Origin: CBDCYS01 sp965226245
GTDB lineage: Bacteria; Acidobacteriota; Terriglobia; Bryobacterales; UBA6623
Assembly (NCBI GenBank): GCA_965226245.1
Contig: CBDDCL010000015.1
Span: forward strand, 4,216,001-4,280,000
Reading direction: 5' to 3'
Length of the DNA: 64,000 nt
Part shown: in pieces, positions 1 through 8,329 of the stretch
Numbering within the stretch: the stretch's first letter is position 1
Layout of the letters: the number at the start of each line of letters is the position of its first letter
The notes under the pieces: model-generated
Database searches by the model: none
What the model saw: only the letters and a program-made list of their open reading frames with translations
Told to the model about the DNA's origin: nothing
Translations under genes and position numbers: made by a program

Positions 1-40
1 TTTCCACGCCCCTAGCCGTTCGAAGGCACGGGGTTACTCG

Positions 41-451
41 ATGGGCGATCTCAACCGGATCGTAGCGTGGACGGGCATGGCGTGCGGGGCGGCCCTCGGC
101 CTCATCATGGGTCTGTGGTCCTTTGACGGCCCCCTCGCTCCGCCGAGCTTCATCGGGGATTACACGGACACTCCGCGGCGGCTGCTGCGGCTAGGGCACA
201 TCGCCTGTTTCGGAATCGGCATACTGAACCTTCTGTTGGTGCAGGCGCTGCTTGACTCGGGGGATTCGCCCCGGGCCGCGCGCCATGCGGCACAAGCCAT
301 GAATTTCGGCAATGTCTTCCTGCCCCTCGTGCTGCTTATCGCCGCCGTCTACGCCCCGGCCAAATACCTGCTGCCTATTCCGGCTCTAAGTGTTTTCGCC
401 GCTCTTTGCCTGGCTGCTTATGTTGCAGGCGCCGGGAGGCAAAAGTGCTAG
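41..451 (+). CDS. small integral membrane protein, unknown function
   Basis: Encodes 136 residues with four strongly hydrophobic stretches (about residues 8-25, 50-68, 92-104 and 110-130), so it is probably a four-helix inner-membrane protein. I recognise no family motif and assign no function. The stop codon overlaps the GTG start of the following M24 peptidase-like gene, so the two are probably co-transcribed and translationally coupled. The ATG at 41 is the first start available; any promoter lies in or before the first 40 bases and cannot be judged here. Confidence 0.6.
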   Translation: MGDLNRIVAWTGMACGAALGLIMGLWSFDGPLAPPSFIGDYTDTPRRLLRLGHIACFGIGILNLLLVQALLDSGDSPRAARHAAQAMNFGNVFLPLVLLIAAVYAPAKYLLPIPALSVFAALCLAAYVAGAGRQKC

Positions 452-1713
452 TAAATGATAGACAGATACTGAGAATCTCCTCCGAAGAATATCGTGGACG
501 GCTGGAATCGCTTCAGGCCAACGTCGCGGAAGCTGGTTTGGACGTGTTCATCGTCTCGGCCTTCGACAGCCTCTACTATCTGACAGGCGCCGGGTTCGAG
601 CCGCTGGAGCGCCCGTTCTTTCTCCTGATCCGTCCTCGCCAGGCTCCAATTCTATTGGTGCCGAAGCTCGAACACGAGCACATGAAGAAAGCCTGCAATT
701 TCACAGAGCAAGACATTCGCACCTACTGGGAATATCCAGCGCCGCCGGGTCGTGGGTGGCCGGACGCTGTCCATCACCTCATCGGAAAAGCCAAAGAGAT
801 CGGAGTCGAGCCCACGCTTCCGCAAGAGATTGCAGCAGAGCTGAAGGGCTACACCATTCGCGTCTTGCCGCTAGTCGAAAGGTTGCGCCTGATTAAGTCC
901 GACACCGAGATAGCCCTGATCCGGCGTGCGGCTCGCTACGCTGATCTCGGAGTTCGCAGTCTCCTGGCAGCTTCGTACTCGGGGGCCACTGTCGCTGAGG
1001 GTTTTGCCCAGACGCGCCTCGTCACGTCACGGATCATCCGCGAGGTCGATGATTGGGATCCCGTGACAACGAAAGTGGTGATGGCGACCTGGGCGGCCCC
1101 CCGCAGTGCAATGCCACACTCGATTCCGGACCTCAACGACCGCCTCCGCCAAGGGCCGCACGTGGCATTAGTGCTCACCCGCGTCAACGGCTACGCCGCG
1201 GAAAGCGAGCGAACCTATTTCACCGCACCACCCTCAGGCGAGGTTCGCAAAGCGTTCGATGCCATGACGGAAGCTCGCCGTATTGCCTTTGGGATGATCC
1301 GACCCGGTATACCGTGTAGCGAAGTCGACGCGGCCGTGAACGACTATCTGCGGAACGAAGGGTACAGCAGCGAAGACCGGCGCTTGCACCGCACCGGGCA
1401 TGGTATCGGGCTCGGCAACCATGAAGCCCCTTGGATAGCCGAAGGCAGCGAGGACCGGTTGGCCGAAAACATGGTGATCAGCGTTGAGCCGGGGATCTAC
1501 TTGCAGGGTGTCGGCGGCGTGCGACATTCCGATACCGTCTTGGTGACCAAGGACGGTCATGAGATACTCACGCGCTTCCCCGTAGCGCGAAGCTCGTTGG
1601 TTATCGGCGGCTGGAAGCCATTCACTCGCATCAAGGGAAAGTTGGTGCGGTGGCGGCTGGGGCTGACCGCGAAGGCCGCCATGTCCTCTGTGACCGCCAC
1701 ACAGGGGCTATGA
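445..1713 (+). CDS. M24 (creatinase/aminopeptidase P-fold) family protein with altered metal ligands
   Basis: About 422 residues. The N-terminal creatinase-like domain covers roughly residues 1-150 and the C-terminal pita-bread M24 domain follows, with the recognisable HRTGHGIGLGNHE and VEPGIY segments. The GTG at 445 is preferred as start because GGGAGG at 434-439 lies five bases upstream and it overlaps the previous stop codon; the in-frame ATG at 406 has no such support. Canonical M24 metallopeptidases use D, D, H, E, E as metal ligands. Here the first Asp is absent from LVLTRVNGY, the second is Glu in ESERTY, and the last Glu is Ser in GVRHSD. Inference: a metal-independent or differently coordinating member, like creatinase and related hydrolases, rather than a classical Xaa-Pro peptidase. 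Substrate unknown. Confidence 0.85.
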   Translation: MLVNDRQILRISSEEYRGRLESLQANVAEAGLDVFIVSAFDSLYYLTGAGFEPLERPFFLLIRPRQAPILLVPKLEHEHMKKACNFTEQDIRTYWEYPAPPGRGWPDAVHHLIGKAKEIGVEPTLPQEIAAELKGYTIRVLPLVERLRLIKSDTEIALIRRAARYADLGVRSLLAASYSGATVAEGFAQTRLVTSRIIREVDDWDPVTTKVVMATWAAPRSAMPHSIPDLNDRLRQGPHVALVLTRVNGYAAESERTYFTAPPSGEVRKAFDAMTEARRIAFGMIRPGIPCSEVDAAVNDYLRNEGYSSEDRRLHRTGHGIGLGNHEAPWIAEGSEDRLAENMVISVEPGIYLQGVGGVRHSDTVLVTKDGHEILTRFPVARSSLVIGGWKPFTRIKGKLVRWRLGLTAKAAMSSVTATQGL

Positions 1714-1814
1714 CAACTGCGAAACTGTCACAGTCTTTGTAGTCACGCATCCGAACCTTCCGTACCATTGAAGCAGCAAGGATCAACACGCTTCAGCTTG
1801 CGGAGGCAAACGTG

Positions 1815-3008
1815 ATGCCAGCCACAGATGAGAAGTCGTCTCATTCAACACCGCTCTTGACGCTGCTTGTCAACACTCTTGGTCTATTCTTATTTGCTTC
1901 GTGTGGAAGCACGGAAGGAAACGGTCAGGACACAATGTCTGCTAAGTACTTCTCTGCCGACTACGTGACGGCTCGGACCCAATTCCGGAACGCTGTCGAG
2001 AAGGCGGGCGGGCGGCTGGCGGCGCTGCAGCTCGATGCCAAGGGCCCGAACGGGGAAGACTTGACGATCGACATTGCCTGGTTTGGTGCTGAGAAGCCCA
2101 AGCGGGCACTCGTGCACTCGTCCGGACTGCATGGGGTGGAGGCTTTCGCCGGTTCTGCTATCCAGTTGCAGTGGTTAGATGAGGGCATTCCCTCCATACC
2201 CGAGGACTCGGCACTTGTGCTGGTCCACGTGTTGAATCCGTTTGGGATGGCCTGGCTCCGAAGATTCAACGAAAGCAGTGTTGACTTGAACCGCAATTTT
2301 CTTGGGCCAAGAGAGACGTACGAGGGTGCTTCAAAGGGTTACGACAAGCTCGACCCTTTCTTGAATCCTCCGACGCCACCCTCTTGGGATCTGTACTACC
2401 CCCGTGCGGCGTGGCTGATTGCCCAGCATGGCATGTCAACCCTCAAGCAGGTAATCGCCGGCGGGCAATACGAATACCCGAAGGGTCTTTTCTTCGGCGG
2501 GTCGAAGCTTGAAGAAGGACCGCGGAAGGTTCAAGAATTCGTGCGGGAGCGTCTGGGGTCCGCCGAGCATGTGGTAGTCGTTGACGTGCACACCGGGTTG
2601 GGGCCATTCGCTTATGACACTTTGTTTGTTCACGCTGGTGATGAAGGTTCCGAGATCTACCAAGTGATGAAGAGAACGTTCGGTGAGCGCGTCGCATCCT
2701 TGGACCCGGATCACGGCCCGGGCTACCGAATCAAAGGAGCCTACGACACTATGTATCCCCGCGTCTTTTCTGGCAAGGAAGTGTATTTCCTTTGCCAGGA
2801 GTTCGGCACGTACCACGTTGTGCGGGCTCTGAGGGCTCTCCGCGACGAGAACCGCTGGCACCACCATGGGGATGGGACGGTCGATCATCCAACGAAGGAG
2901 GAATTGAAGGAGAAGTTCTCTCCTGATGATGAGTCTTGGCGGCAGACGGTCTTGGACCGAGGCCGCGAGGTGATCGGCCAAGCACTGGGGTTAGCGTTCG
3001 GCGATTGA
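1815..3008 (+). CDS. DUF2817 (M14-like zinc carboxypeptidase fold) putative lipoprotein
   Basis: About 397 residues. A hydrophobic N-terminal segment ends in LFASC near residue 30, a plausible lipobox, so the protein is probably exported and lipid-anchored. The DUF2817 domain fills the rest. It shows the M14-type zinc pair in LHGVE (about His106 and Glu109), a later VDVHTG histidine and a CQEFGT glutamate that could be the catalytic base. M14 relatives hydrolyse C-terminal peptide or amide bonds; the substrate here is unknown. GGAGG at 1802-1806 suits the ATG at 1815; the GTG at 1812 is an alternative. A REP-like hairpin begins three bases after the stop codon and may act as the 3' boundary of the transcript. 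Confidence 0.85.
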   Translation: MPATDEKSSHSTPLLTLLVNTLGLFLFASCGSTEGNGQDTMSAKYFSADYVTARTQFRNAVEKAGGRLAALQLDAKGPNGEDLTIDIAWFGAEKPKRALVHSSGLHGVEAFAGSAIQLQWLDEGIPSIPEDSALVLVHVLNPFGMAWLRRFNESSVDLNRNFLGPRETYEGASKGYDKLDPFLNPPTPPSWDLYYPRAAWLIAQHGMSTLKQVIAGGQYEYPKGLFFGGSKLEEGPRKVQEFVRERLGSAEHVVVVDVHTGLGPFAYDTLFVHAGDEGSEIYQVMKRTFGERVASLDPDHGPGYRIKGAYDTMYPRVFSGKEVYFLCQEFGTYHVVRALRALRDENRWHHHGDGTVDHPTKEELKEKFSPDDESWRQTVLDRGREVIGQALGLAFGD

Positions 3009-3011
3009 CTT

Positions 3012-3036
3012 GAGTTCGGGGACGGAGCCCGAACTC
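3012..3036 (+). repeat. REP-like palindrome, copy 1
   Basis: A 25-base hairpin with arms GAGTTCGGG and CCCGAACTC directly after the DUF2817 stop codon. It is followed by a GGCGGTTGGAACGATTCA tail that is nearly repeated at 29560-29577. The same palindrome occurs at 10397-10421, inverted near 12579-12603, and imperfectly at 29535-29559. Two copies bracket a REP-associated transposase gene, so these are probably its cognate REP elements. Confidence 0.75.
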
Positions 3037-3108
3037 GGCGGTTGGAACGATTCAAGCCGGGTGAGTTCGGGGGAGCAGCGGGTGGGCGGGGCGCCGGTGG
3101 AATCTCCG

Positions 3109-4582
3109 GTTCTGTAACAATTCTTCTGTAGAATGTTCTGGCCTGGTTGACTCGGGTCACCGTTTGTTTCCACGATGGATGTGATTCAAAGACAAACCAT
3201 CACAAAGGAGACGAAACGATGACCCAACAACACAGTGACACGATTGAGGAATTGGCGCAAGAGCTGTTTCAACAACAGGACGGCCTCAAACGCCTGCTCG
3301 AAGAGCTGCTGAACCTGGCGATGAGAGCGGAGGTGAGCGAACAACTGGGTGTGGAGCGACACGAGCGCAACCCGCAGCGACAGGGCTGGCGCAATGGCGC
3401 CAAGCCCCGCAAGCTGAAAACCCGTGTGGGAGAGCTGGCGCTGAGCGTGCCCCAGGTGCGCCATTGCGAGCCCTACCAGCCGTCGATGTTCGCTCGCTGG
3501 CAGCGCAGCGAGCGGGCCCTGCTGGTGGCCTGCGCCGAGATGTATTTCCAGGGCGTCTCGACGCGGCGGGTGCAGCGGGTGCTGGATCAGATGTGCGGCT
3601 GCGAGGTCTCGGCGATGACGGTTTCGCGGGTGGCGGCCGAGCTGGATGAGAAGCTGGCCCAGTTCCGCGGGCGGCGTCTGGAGCAGCACGAATACCCCTA
3701 TCTGATGATCGACGCGCGTTACGAAAAGATACGCCAAAAAGGCGGCATCGTCAGCGAGGCGGTGCTGGTGGTCGCGGGGTTCAACGAGCAAGGGCAGCGT
3801 GAAATTCTGGACTGGCGCAACGGCGACAGCGAGTCCGAAGCCACTTGGGGAGAGCTGTTTCGGCAGCTTAAGGACCGCGGTTTCGCGGGCTGCGGCTGAT
3901 CGTCAGCGACGCCCATGCGGGCATCGTGGCTGCGCTGGGGCGGCACTTCCAAGGGGTGCGCTGGCAGCGTTGCCGGGTGCATTTCAAACGCGAGGTGGCG
4001 CGCCAGGTCGCCAACCGGGAATACCGCGAGGTGTTGAGCGACTTGGCCGCGGTGTTTGCTGGAGAAGACAAACAGGAGTGCCTGCGGCGGGGCGAGGAGA
4101 TGGCCCAAAAGTGGCAGACCCGGCGGCCCAAAGTGGCGGCGATGTTGCGGCAGGGGCTGGAGGATTGCCTGACGGTGCTGGATTTTCCGGAGGGCCACCA
4201 CCGCCGGCTGGGATCGACGAACATGCTGGAGCGGCTGATGAAGACGCTGCAGCAGCGCACGCGGGTGGTGGGAGTGTTTCCCAACCGGGCCTCCTGCGAG
4301 CGGCTGATCGGGGCGATCTTGCTGGAGCGGCATGAGAAGTGGCAACTGGAGCCGCGGCCCTACTTCAGCATGGAGAACGCGGATTGGGAGGCGCTGGGGC
4401 AAGCGGCTAGCAAAACGGCCAGGCAGGCGACCTGAGCGCGCCGCCGCTGAGCCGGGACCTGCGGTCGCCCCAGGGGCTCCCTGCGGCCCGGCTCAGCGGC
4501 GCAAATCTGAAGAAGGAAAGACACTGGAGAAACAAAGGCACCGTGGAAACAAACAAATTTACAGAAACTTTGTTGCAGTACT
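3109..4582 (+). mobile_element. IS256-family insertion sequence, inactivated
   Basis: Imperfect terminal inverted repeats match between about 3112-3130 (CTGTAACAATTCTTCTGTA) and the reverse complement of about 4560-4579. A second subterminal inverted motif, TTTGTTTCCACG, lies near 3169 and near 4540. The transposase frame inside carries a single-base deletion. I could not find a clear 8-9 bp target duplication, so the ends are approximate and the insertion is probably old. Confidence 0.75.
3219..4435 (+). pseudogene. IS256-family transposase, frameshifted
   Basis: The first part (from the ATG at 3219, with AAAGGAG at 3204-3210) reads as a typical IS256/MULE transposase N-terminus, including the DARYEK segment with the first catalytic Asp. 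It stops prematurely at 3899. The remainder continues in another frame as GLRLIVSDAHAG and runs to 4435 with the expected C-terminal features, including the second Asp and the Glu-containing NMLERL region. Restoring one G near 3883 joins the two frames without gap, so this is a one-base deletion. IS256 transposases are normally single-frame, and no slippery run is present, so programmed frameshifting is unlikely. Confidence 0.9.
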
Positions 4583-4711
4583 GCGACCCGCAGAGGCCAG
4601 CTCATCGGGCTGTTGTCTTCAATCCATTCCCTCGGCATGTCCACTCCAAATCGGCTAGGAACTCGTCAAAACGGTCTAGACTTGTCTCACTCTTCGTTGT
4701 GATTCCTTCAT

Positions 4712-4899
4712 CCTAAAAACGGCAGTTGGTCGTCTTCGAACCGCCCCAACCTTGTGACGAGACGTCAGTTGGACCCGAGTGTCATCGGGGACCGGCGGGT
4801 GAAGATTGCAACTGCTCCGCAGTTGCAATATCAGCAGATAAGATACGTTCTTTCAATATGTTACAACGAATGCTAGAACGTCCAACTGCCGTTTTTAGG
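4712..4899. mobile_element. 188-bp MITE-like non-autonomous element
   Basis: Perfect 18-bp terminal inverted repeats (CCTAAAAACGGCAGTTGG at 4712-4729 and its complement at 4882-4899) are flanked by a 5-bp direct repeat TTCAT at 4707-4711 and 4900-4904, the signature of a transposed unit with target duplication. The interior has no open frame worth naming. It contains a perfect 11-bp palindrome, ATTGCAACTGC / GCAGTTGCAAT with a TCC loop, at 4805-4829. No transposase in this window has matching ends, so the mobilising element is elsewhere or lost. Confidence 0.85.
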
Positions 4900-4987
4900 T
4901 TCATGGGAACAAATGTGCCCGGACGGCGTCACCACACCCAGAAATGGCTAAAACGCGGGTTCGGCTACAGCCCCCTCACCGCCCTCT

Positions 4988-5194
4988 TTAGCTTCCCGGG
5001 GACGCCCCCCCTTCAGCCCGACGCGCCAGGATCACAAACTCGGGCTGGAACCCGCGCAGCAGAAAGACTCGATGGACGGCAAAGCCTTCGCCTTCCAAGT
5101 GATTCAGCCGGGTTTCGAGTTCGGAAAGGCCGTTGGCCTCATCGACGACCCAGGTACGGGTGTCGTTCAGCGCTTGTTCGTTTTCTGGATTCAT
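4988..5194 (-). CDS. small hypothetical protein, DUF4177-like
   Basis: 68 residues from an ATG at 5194 preceded by CGGAG eight bases upstream; a longer in-frame start at 5221 lacks a ribosome site. The middle of the protein (LETRLNHLEGEGFAVHRVFLL) resembles the short alpha/beta pattern of DUF4177-type proteins, in which a helix is followed by 'GEGF/GW' and a strand. That resemblance is weak and no function is proposed. It lies downstream of the serine recombinase on the same strand and could be cargo of the same element. Confidence 0.45.
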   Translation of the reverse strand: MNPENEQALNDTRTWVVDEANGLSELETRLNHLEGEGFAVHRVFLLRGFQPEFVILARRAEGGASPGS

Positions 5195-5277
5195 CGTGGA
5201 CTCCGTTTGGTTGGAGCCCACACGGTTTGGAGAGAATAGGGGGTAGCAGCCCTAACACGCTCTGTTCGTGTGGGGTT

Positions 5278-5312
5278 GTAGGCTCTCGGGAGTGCGCCTA
5301 CACTCTCGGGAG
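5278..5312. repeat. inverted plus direct repeats beside the serine recombinase
   Basis: GTAGGC and GCCTAC (5278-5283 and 5296-5301) form an interrupted palindrome, and the decamer CTCTCGGGAG is repeated at 5283-5292 and 5303-5312 with a 20-base period. Short dyads next to a serine recombinase gene can be its crossover or accessory site. That role is only a possibility here. Confidence 0.3.
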
Positions 5313-5371
5313 CCGTTTGGTTGAACAATGTCCGCCTAGCGACGGACGCTCCTTGCCGCCTCTCAAGGCAG

Positions 5372-6115
5372 CTACGCTTGCTGTCTGGCCCGACATCGGG
5401 CCGCTCTTGATGTTGGCAGCCTGTTGAACTGCTGCTTCTGGTTTGCATTAGTTCTGAGGACCCCGGCGATGTACTGGTGCCGCCAGGCCGTCCCGCGCCG
5501 TGTTTTGAGTCCCTGCTGATTGAGTTCCGCGGCAATCTGTCGGTAGGTGGAGCCCGAGGCCCGCAGAGTCCGAATCTGGGTGAGAACGGCTTGTTCAGCC
5601 GGCTCTCGGTCCAGGTGGATGCCGTCGGGTGACAACCGGTAGCCGAAAGGCATCGTTCCAACACGCTCACCATTCGCCTTCTTATGGTTCAGCGCGTCCC
5701 TCGTGCGCTCGCCGATCGCCTCGCGCTCCCATTGGCTCACCGCTGTCATGAGATTCAGTACCAAGCGCCCCGCCGCAGAGCCGGTGTCCAGCGACTCGGC
5801 AACACTTACCAGCGAGACACCGCGTCGGTTGAACCGCTCTAGAAGCTCGGCTAGATCCTTCACAGAGCGCGTCAAGCGGTCCAGCTTCGCCACGATGACG
5901 GTTTGAGCCTTGCCTGAGTCCACCAGCGACAAGAGCCGCCCCATGCCCGGACGGCTGAGGGATTTTGCCGACTCTCCGGCATCCACAATCACTTCCAACA
6001 AATCCACGCCGTGCACCACGGCCATGGCGCGGATTTTCTCGGTCTGAGCTTCCAGGCTCACCCCCTGGTCTGCTTGCTTGTCCGTGCTGACGCGGACGTA
6101 GCCGAACACCGCCAT
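5372..6115 (-). CDS. serine recombinase (resolvase/invertase family)
   Basis: 247 residues. The N-terminal resolvase domain (about 1-140) has the catalytic Ser10 in YVRVSTDKQ, the conserved AKLDRLTRS segment and the EREAIGERT helix. It is followed by a short recombinase/DNA-binding region (about 150-225) with PFGYRL and the STYRQIAAELNQQG helix-turn-helix. It catalyses site-specific DNA breakage and rejoining via a 5'-phosphoserine. No Shine-Dalgarno sequence precedes the ATG at 6115; a strong promoter would start the transcript at about the ATG, so translation is probably leaderless. It is divergent from a ribbon-helix-helix gene that may regulate it. The C-terminal 25 residues look unconserved. 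Confidence 0.9.
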   Translation of the reverse strand: MAVFGYVRVSTDKQADQGVSLEAQTEKIRAMAVVHGVDLLEVIVDAGESAKSLSRPGMGRLLSLVDSGKAQTVIVAKLDRLTRSVKDLAELLERFNRRGVSLVSVAESLDTGSAAGRLVLNLMTAVSQWEREAIGERTRDALNHKKANGERVGTMPFGYRLSPDGIHLDREPAEQAVLTQIRTLRASGSTYRQIAAELNQQGLKTRRGTAWRHQYIAGVLRTNANQKQQFNRLPTSRAARCRARQQA

Positions 6116-6121
6116 AATACT

Positions 6122-6149
6122 AGTATACTTATTTATGTATAGAAGTCAA
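6122..6149 (-). promoter_or_regulatory. sigma70-type promoter of the serine recombinase, with dyad symmetry
   Basis: Read on the minus strand: TTGACT (6149-6144), a 16-base spacer, then TATACT (6127-6122), six bases before the ATG. Initiation about seven bases after the -10 would fall on the start codon, giving a leaderless mRNA. AGTATACT and ATACTAGTAT are self-complementary and overlap the -10 region, so they could be the operator for the divergent RHH protein (inference). Confidence 0.6.
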
Positions 6150-6193
6150 GAATCATTTTGTTTCTTTCGACCGACATGAAGTAAACTGGTAGC

Positions 6194-6457
6194 GTGGCAA
6201 GAAAAAGAACGAAGATGGGGCGACCGCCGGCCGGCAAAGGTCTAGAAGGCCAGCCCGAGAAGACAAGCCAGTACCCAAAACTGACAGTTTCCATCCACCC
6301 CTACACGAGAGCAACCCTAGAGGCCCTAACGACCATCGAGAGGAAGTCCGCGCGTGCTGTCGTGGACGAGGCTATCGGCCTCTACCTTCAGAAGATGGCC
6401 CCAGACGACCGCCGCATGGTGGAAGCGATTGCCAAAAAAGTGCACAAAAAGGACTGA
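6194..6457 (+). CDS. ribbon-helix-helix (CopG/Arc-type) DNA-binding protein
   Basis: 87 residues from a GTG start. A basic N-terminus (MARKRTKMGRPP) is followed by a strand LTVSIHPYTRATLEALTTIERKS and a helix ARAVVDEAIGLYLQ, the layout of a ribbon-helix-helix domain. Such proteins are antitoxins, plasmid/element repressors or accessory factors. The gene is divergent from the serine recombinase with only 78 bases between the starts. The likely role is repression of that promoter, although no toxin gene adjoins it. No strong ribosome site is visible before the GTG. Confidence 0.65.
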   Translation: MARKRTKMGRPPAGKGLEGQPEKTSQYPKLTVSIHPYTRATLEALTTIERKSARAVVDEAIGLYLQKMAPDDRRMVEAIAKKVHKKD

Positions 6458-6626
6458 CTGTCATGTGACGGTCCCGTGACATGACACTCCGTCCCAAGGT
6501 TTCGGTTGGAAGTCGTTGCGTGCATGAAGCGAAGTTGAGCTTCCTCCTTGGCTTAACGCGCCTCCGCCTTTGGCCAGTTCGATCTGCTGGCGGTAGTCCT
6601 CGATCTGGGAAGCCACCACAACCCCG

Positions 6627-6833
6627 TCACACGAACCTGGTCTCCTTCCTTCTCTGCTGGGCGCGACGCAGGCCTTTCAAGAAGCCCTGACTGCGGCGAA
6701 CCTCGGTGATATCGTCGAGCGATTCGAGCCGCCTCTGCTCGCCGCGGATCGCCTCGGTCAGACGCAAGAAATAGTGCGCCCAACCTTGAGTGTTGAGGGT
6801 TTCCTGAAGATGCCCGGCGTCGATCCCGTCCAT
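6627..6833 (-). CDS. possible phage-type hypothetical protein
   Basis: 68 residues with a helical, charged composition (a Leu/Arg-rich run GEQRRLESLDDITEVRRSQGFLKGLRRAQQ) like small head-region proteins of phages. No ribosome site precedes the ATG at 6833 and there are no recognisable neighbours, so it may be a remnant or not a gene. Confidence 0.3.
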   Translation of the reverse strand: MDGIDAGHLQETLNTQGWAHYFLRLTEAIRGEQRRLESLDDITEVRRSQGFLKGLRRAQQRRKETRFV

Positions 6834-7627
6834 GGGTTGCGTTGCTTGGGGTTCGGCGCAGACGGTGTAGGTCTTGAGTGCTTCTGTCGAGAACGACTAG
6901 CGTGAGCCAGCGCGCGGGAGTTCGTGGGACCGGCGCTAGTTTAGCTGCGGCACCGACATTGGAAGACTGACGGAGGACGGGGCTGCGGTGGTTTCCGATA
7001 ATCCCCCTTTTTTGCCAACTGCAGCGATAATCTCAATCCAGCAACGATCGGGGCCGGTACTACACAACCAACCTGCTTTAGTTCTCCTTAAGACCCCGGA
7101 AGTTCTGAAGCGCGGACAGCAATGAGGCGATCACGCCACCTCAGTGTGATATACCGGCACGCGGAAGCCCATGGTGCGAAAATATTAGTCTTGTCGGTGC
7201 CGGATGGCGCATACGCCAATGCCGTAACGCTTGAATGGTGGCGTGGGCGGACCACAGAACTTGCTTGTCGGTGAAGCCGCCCGTGGCCCTGGCCTTGCTC
7301 CACAAGGCCTCGGGCTCCTCACGGCTGGCGAGCGACAACAGCCCGCGGCTGGTCGAAATGAAAGAGACCTGGCAGATCAGTGAATCGATTTGGGTCCGCA
7401 CCGAACGAGACTCGCCCTGGTCCCGGCAGTTAGCCGATGGCCTGATGCTGCCAATTCTGAGCGAGCAACCCGGACGCAAGACGTACGAACAGGCGATCCT
7501 TTGGCAAGATTGGATTCCGGAGGGCTACCCAGTCTTTTACCTTACAGACGCGCTGGGAAGCCTTCTTCCGTGGTCGACTCCTAGAGGGTGCACGACGTAG
7601 GAGTGAAGAATCGCAGGTTCTTTTTGT
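6834..7627. other. no confident gene
   Basis: About 800 bases between the recombinase module and the ISKra4 remnant. Short open frames exist on both strands, but none shows a recognisable domain, good start signal or convincing codon pattern. Probably decayed accessory DNA. Confidence 0.4.
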
Positions 7628-7677
7628 TGGGAGCCGGTTCTTAAAGTATATGATACTCTAAGAGACAGGGAGGCTCC

Positions 7678-8088
7678 ATGACTGACACCCTCTCGCCCCT
7701 AATCGCCGACCGCTCCGAGTTGCTTGGGCAGATCTGCGAACTCGGCGACTTCCAGCCCGGTTCCATCACCAACGCCACCCGGCGCTGCGGAAAGCCGAGT
7801 TGCCATTGCACCCAACCCAATCATCCCGGCCACGGTCCGCATTTTCAGCTCACCCAGAAGATCAATAGCAAGACGGCCACGCAGAACCTGCCCTCTCCGG
7901 CAGCCGTCCGCAAGGCCGCAAGCGAGATCGCTGAGTACCGCAAGTTCTGGGCCTTGGCCGCTGAGTTGGTTGCTGTCAACCGCAGGATCTGCCGTCTGCG
8001 TCCCGTCCAACAGAGCGCACAGCCCGAACAGACGGCCCAGGAAAAAAAACGGCCGAGGCGATCCGCCAAGAAGTCACACGCGAACTAG
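7678..8088 (+). CDS. DUF6788 protein of an ISKra4 element
   Basis: 136 residues with the typical DUF6788 pattern: GSITNATRRCGKPSCHCT with three clustered cysteines and a histidine, a nearby HGPHFQLTQK, then EYRKFWALAAELVAVNRRIC. AGGGAGG precedes the ATG. The gene ends in a basic tail; just before it, a run of eight A (8042-8049) precedes the transposase frame, which lies -1 relative to this one. The protein could therefore be made alone or as a frameshift fusion with the transposase. The role in transposition is not established. Confidence 0.8.
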   Translation: MTDTLSPLIADRSELLGQICELGDFQPGSITNATRRCGKPSCHCTQPNHPGHGPHFQLTQKINSKTATQNLPSPAAVRKAASEIAEYRKFWALAAELVAVNRRICRLRPVQQSAQPEQTAQEKKRPRRSAKKSHAN

Positions 8089-8325
8089 ACCAACTGTTGC
8101 GCGTGATCTTCAAGGGCCGCCACAAGACGGGCCATCTCGATCTGGAAGCCATCGAGATGGCGCTGCGCTCGGCCATGCATCAGGCCGGGGCAGCGGCCTT
8201 GGCCGAACTGCTGCGATTCCCAGCTCCGGCCGACGATCAGCGCAGCCTTCCTTGTTCTTGCGGTCATCAGGCGCACTACAGGGAGTTGCGCTCCAAGCCG
8301 CTTCTCACCGCGGTGGGCGAAGTGA
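8043..8325 (+). pseudogene. ISKra4-family transposase, N-terminal fragment
   Basis: Open from the A-run onward: KKTAEAIRQEVTRELDQLL, then LRSAMHQAGAAALAELL and the CSCGHQAHYRELRSKPLLTAVGEV segment typical of ISKra4 transposase N-termini (a CxCG zinc-binding motif before a strand). The frame has no own start codon with a ribosome site. Entry from the DUF6788 frame by -1 slippage on A AAA AAA at 8043-8049 puts the ribosome exactly in frame. All catalytic residues are missing because the gene ends at the junction near 8325. Confidence 0.75.
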
Positions 8326-8329
8326 AAAC

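Larger units (their letters stand above)
7628..8325 (+). mobile_element. ISKra4-family element, 3' truncated
   Basis: Contains a DUF6788 gene (known as the upstream ORF of many ISKra4 elements) and the first ~90 codons of the transposase. The element then ends abruptly near 8325, where unrelated sequence (a broken membrane-protein gene on the other strand) begins. The right end is missing and the left end is estimated from the start of the DUF6788 leader. Confidence 0.7.

Noticed and set aside
3219..4435. Two-ORF IS256 transposase as a programmed frameshift
   Set aside because: No slippery sequence at 3880-3890, the family is single-frame, and restoring one base gives a perfect join, so a mutation is simpler.
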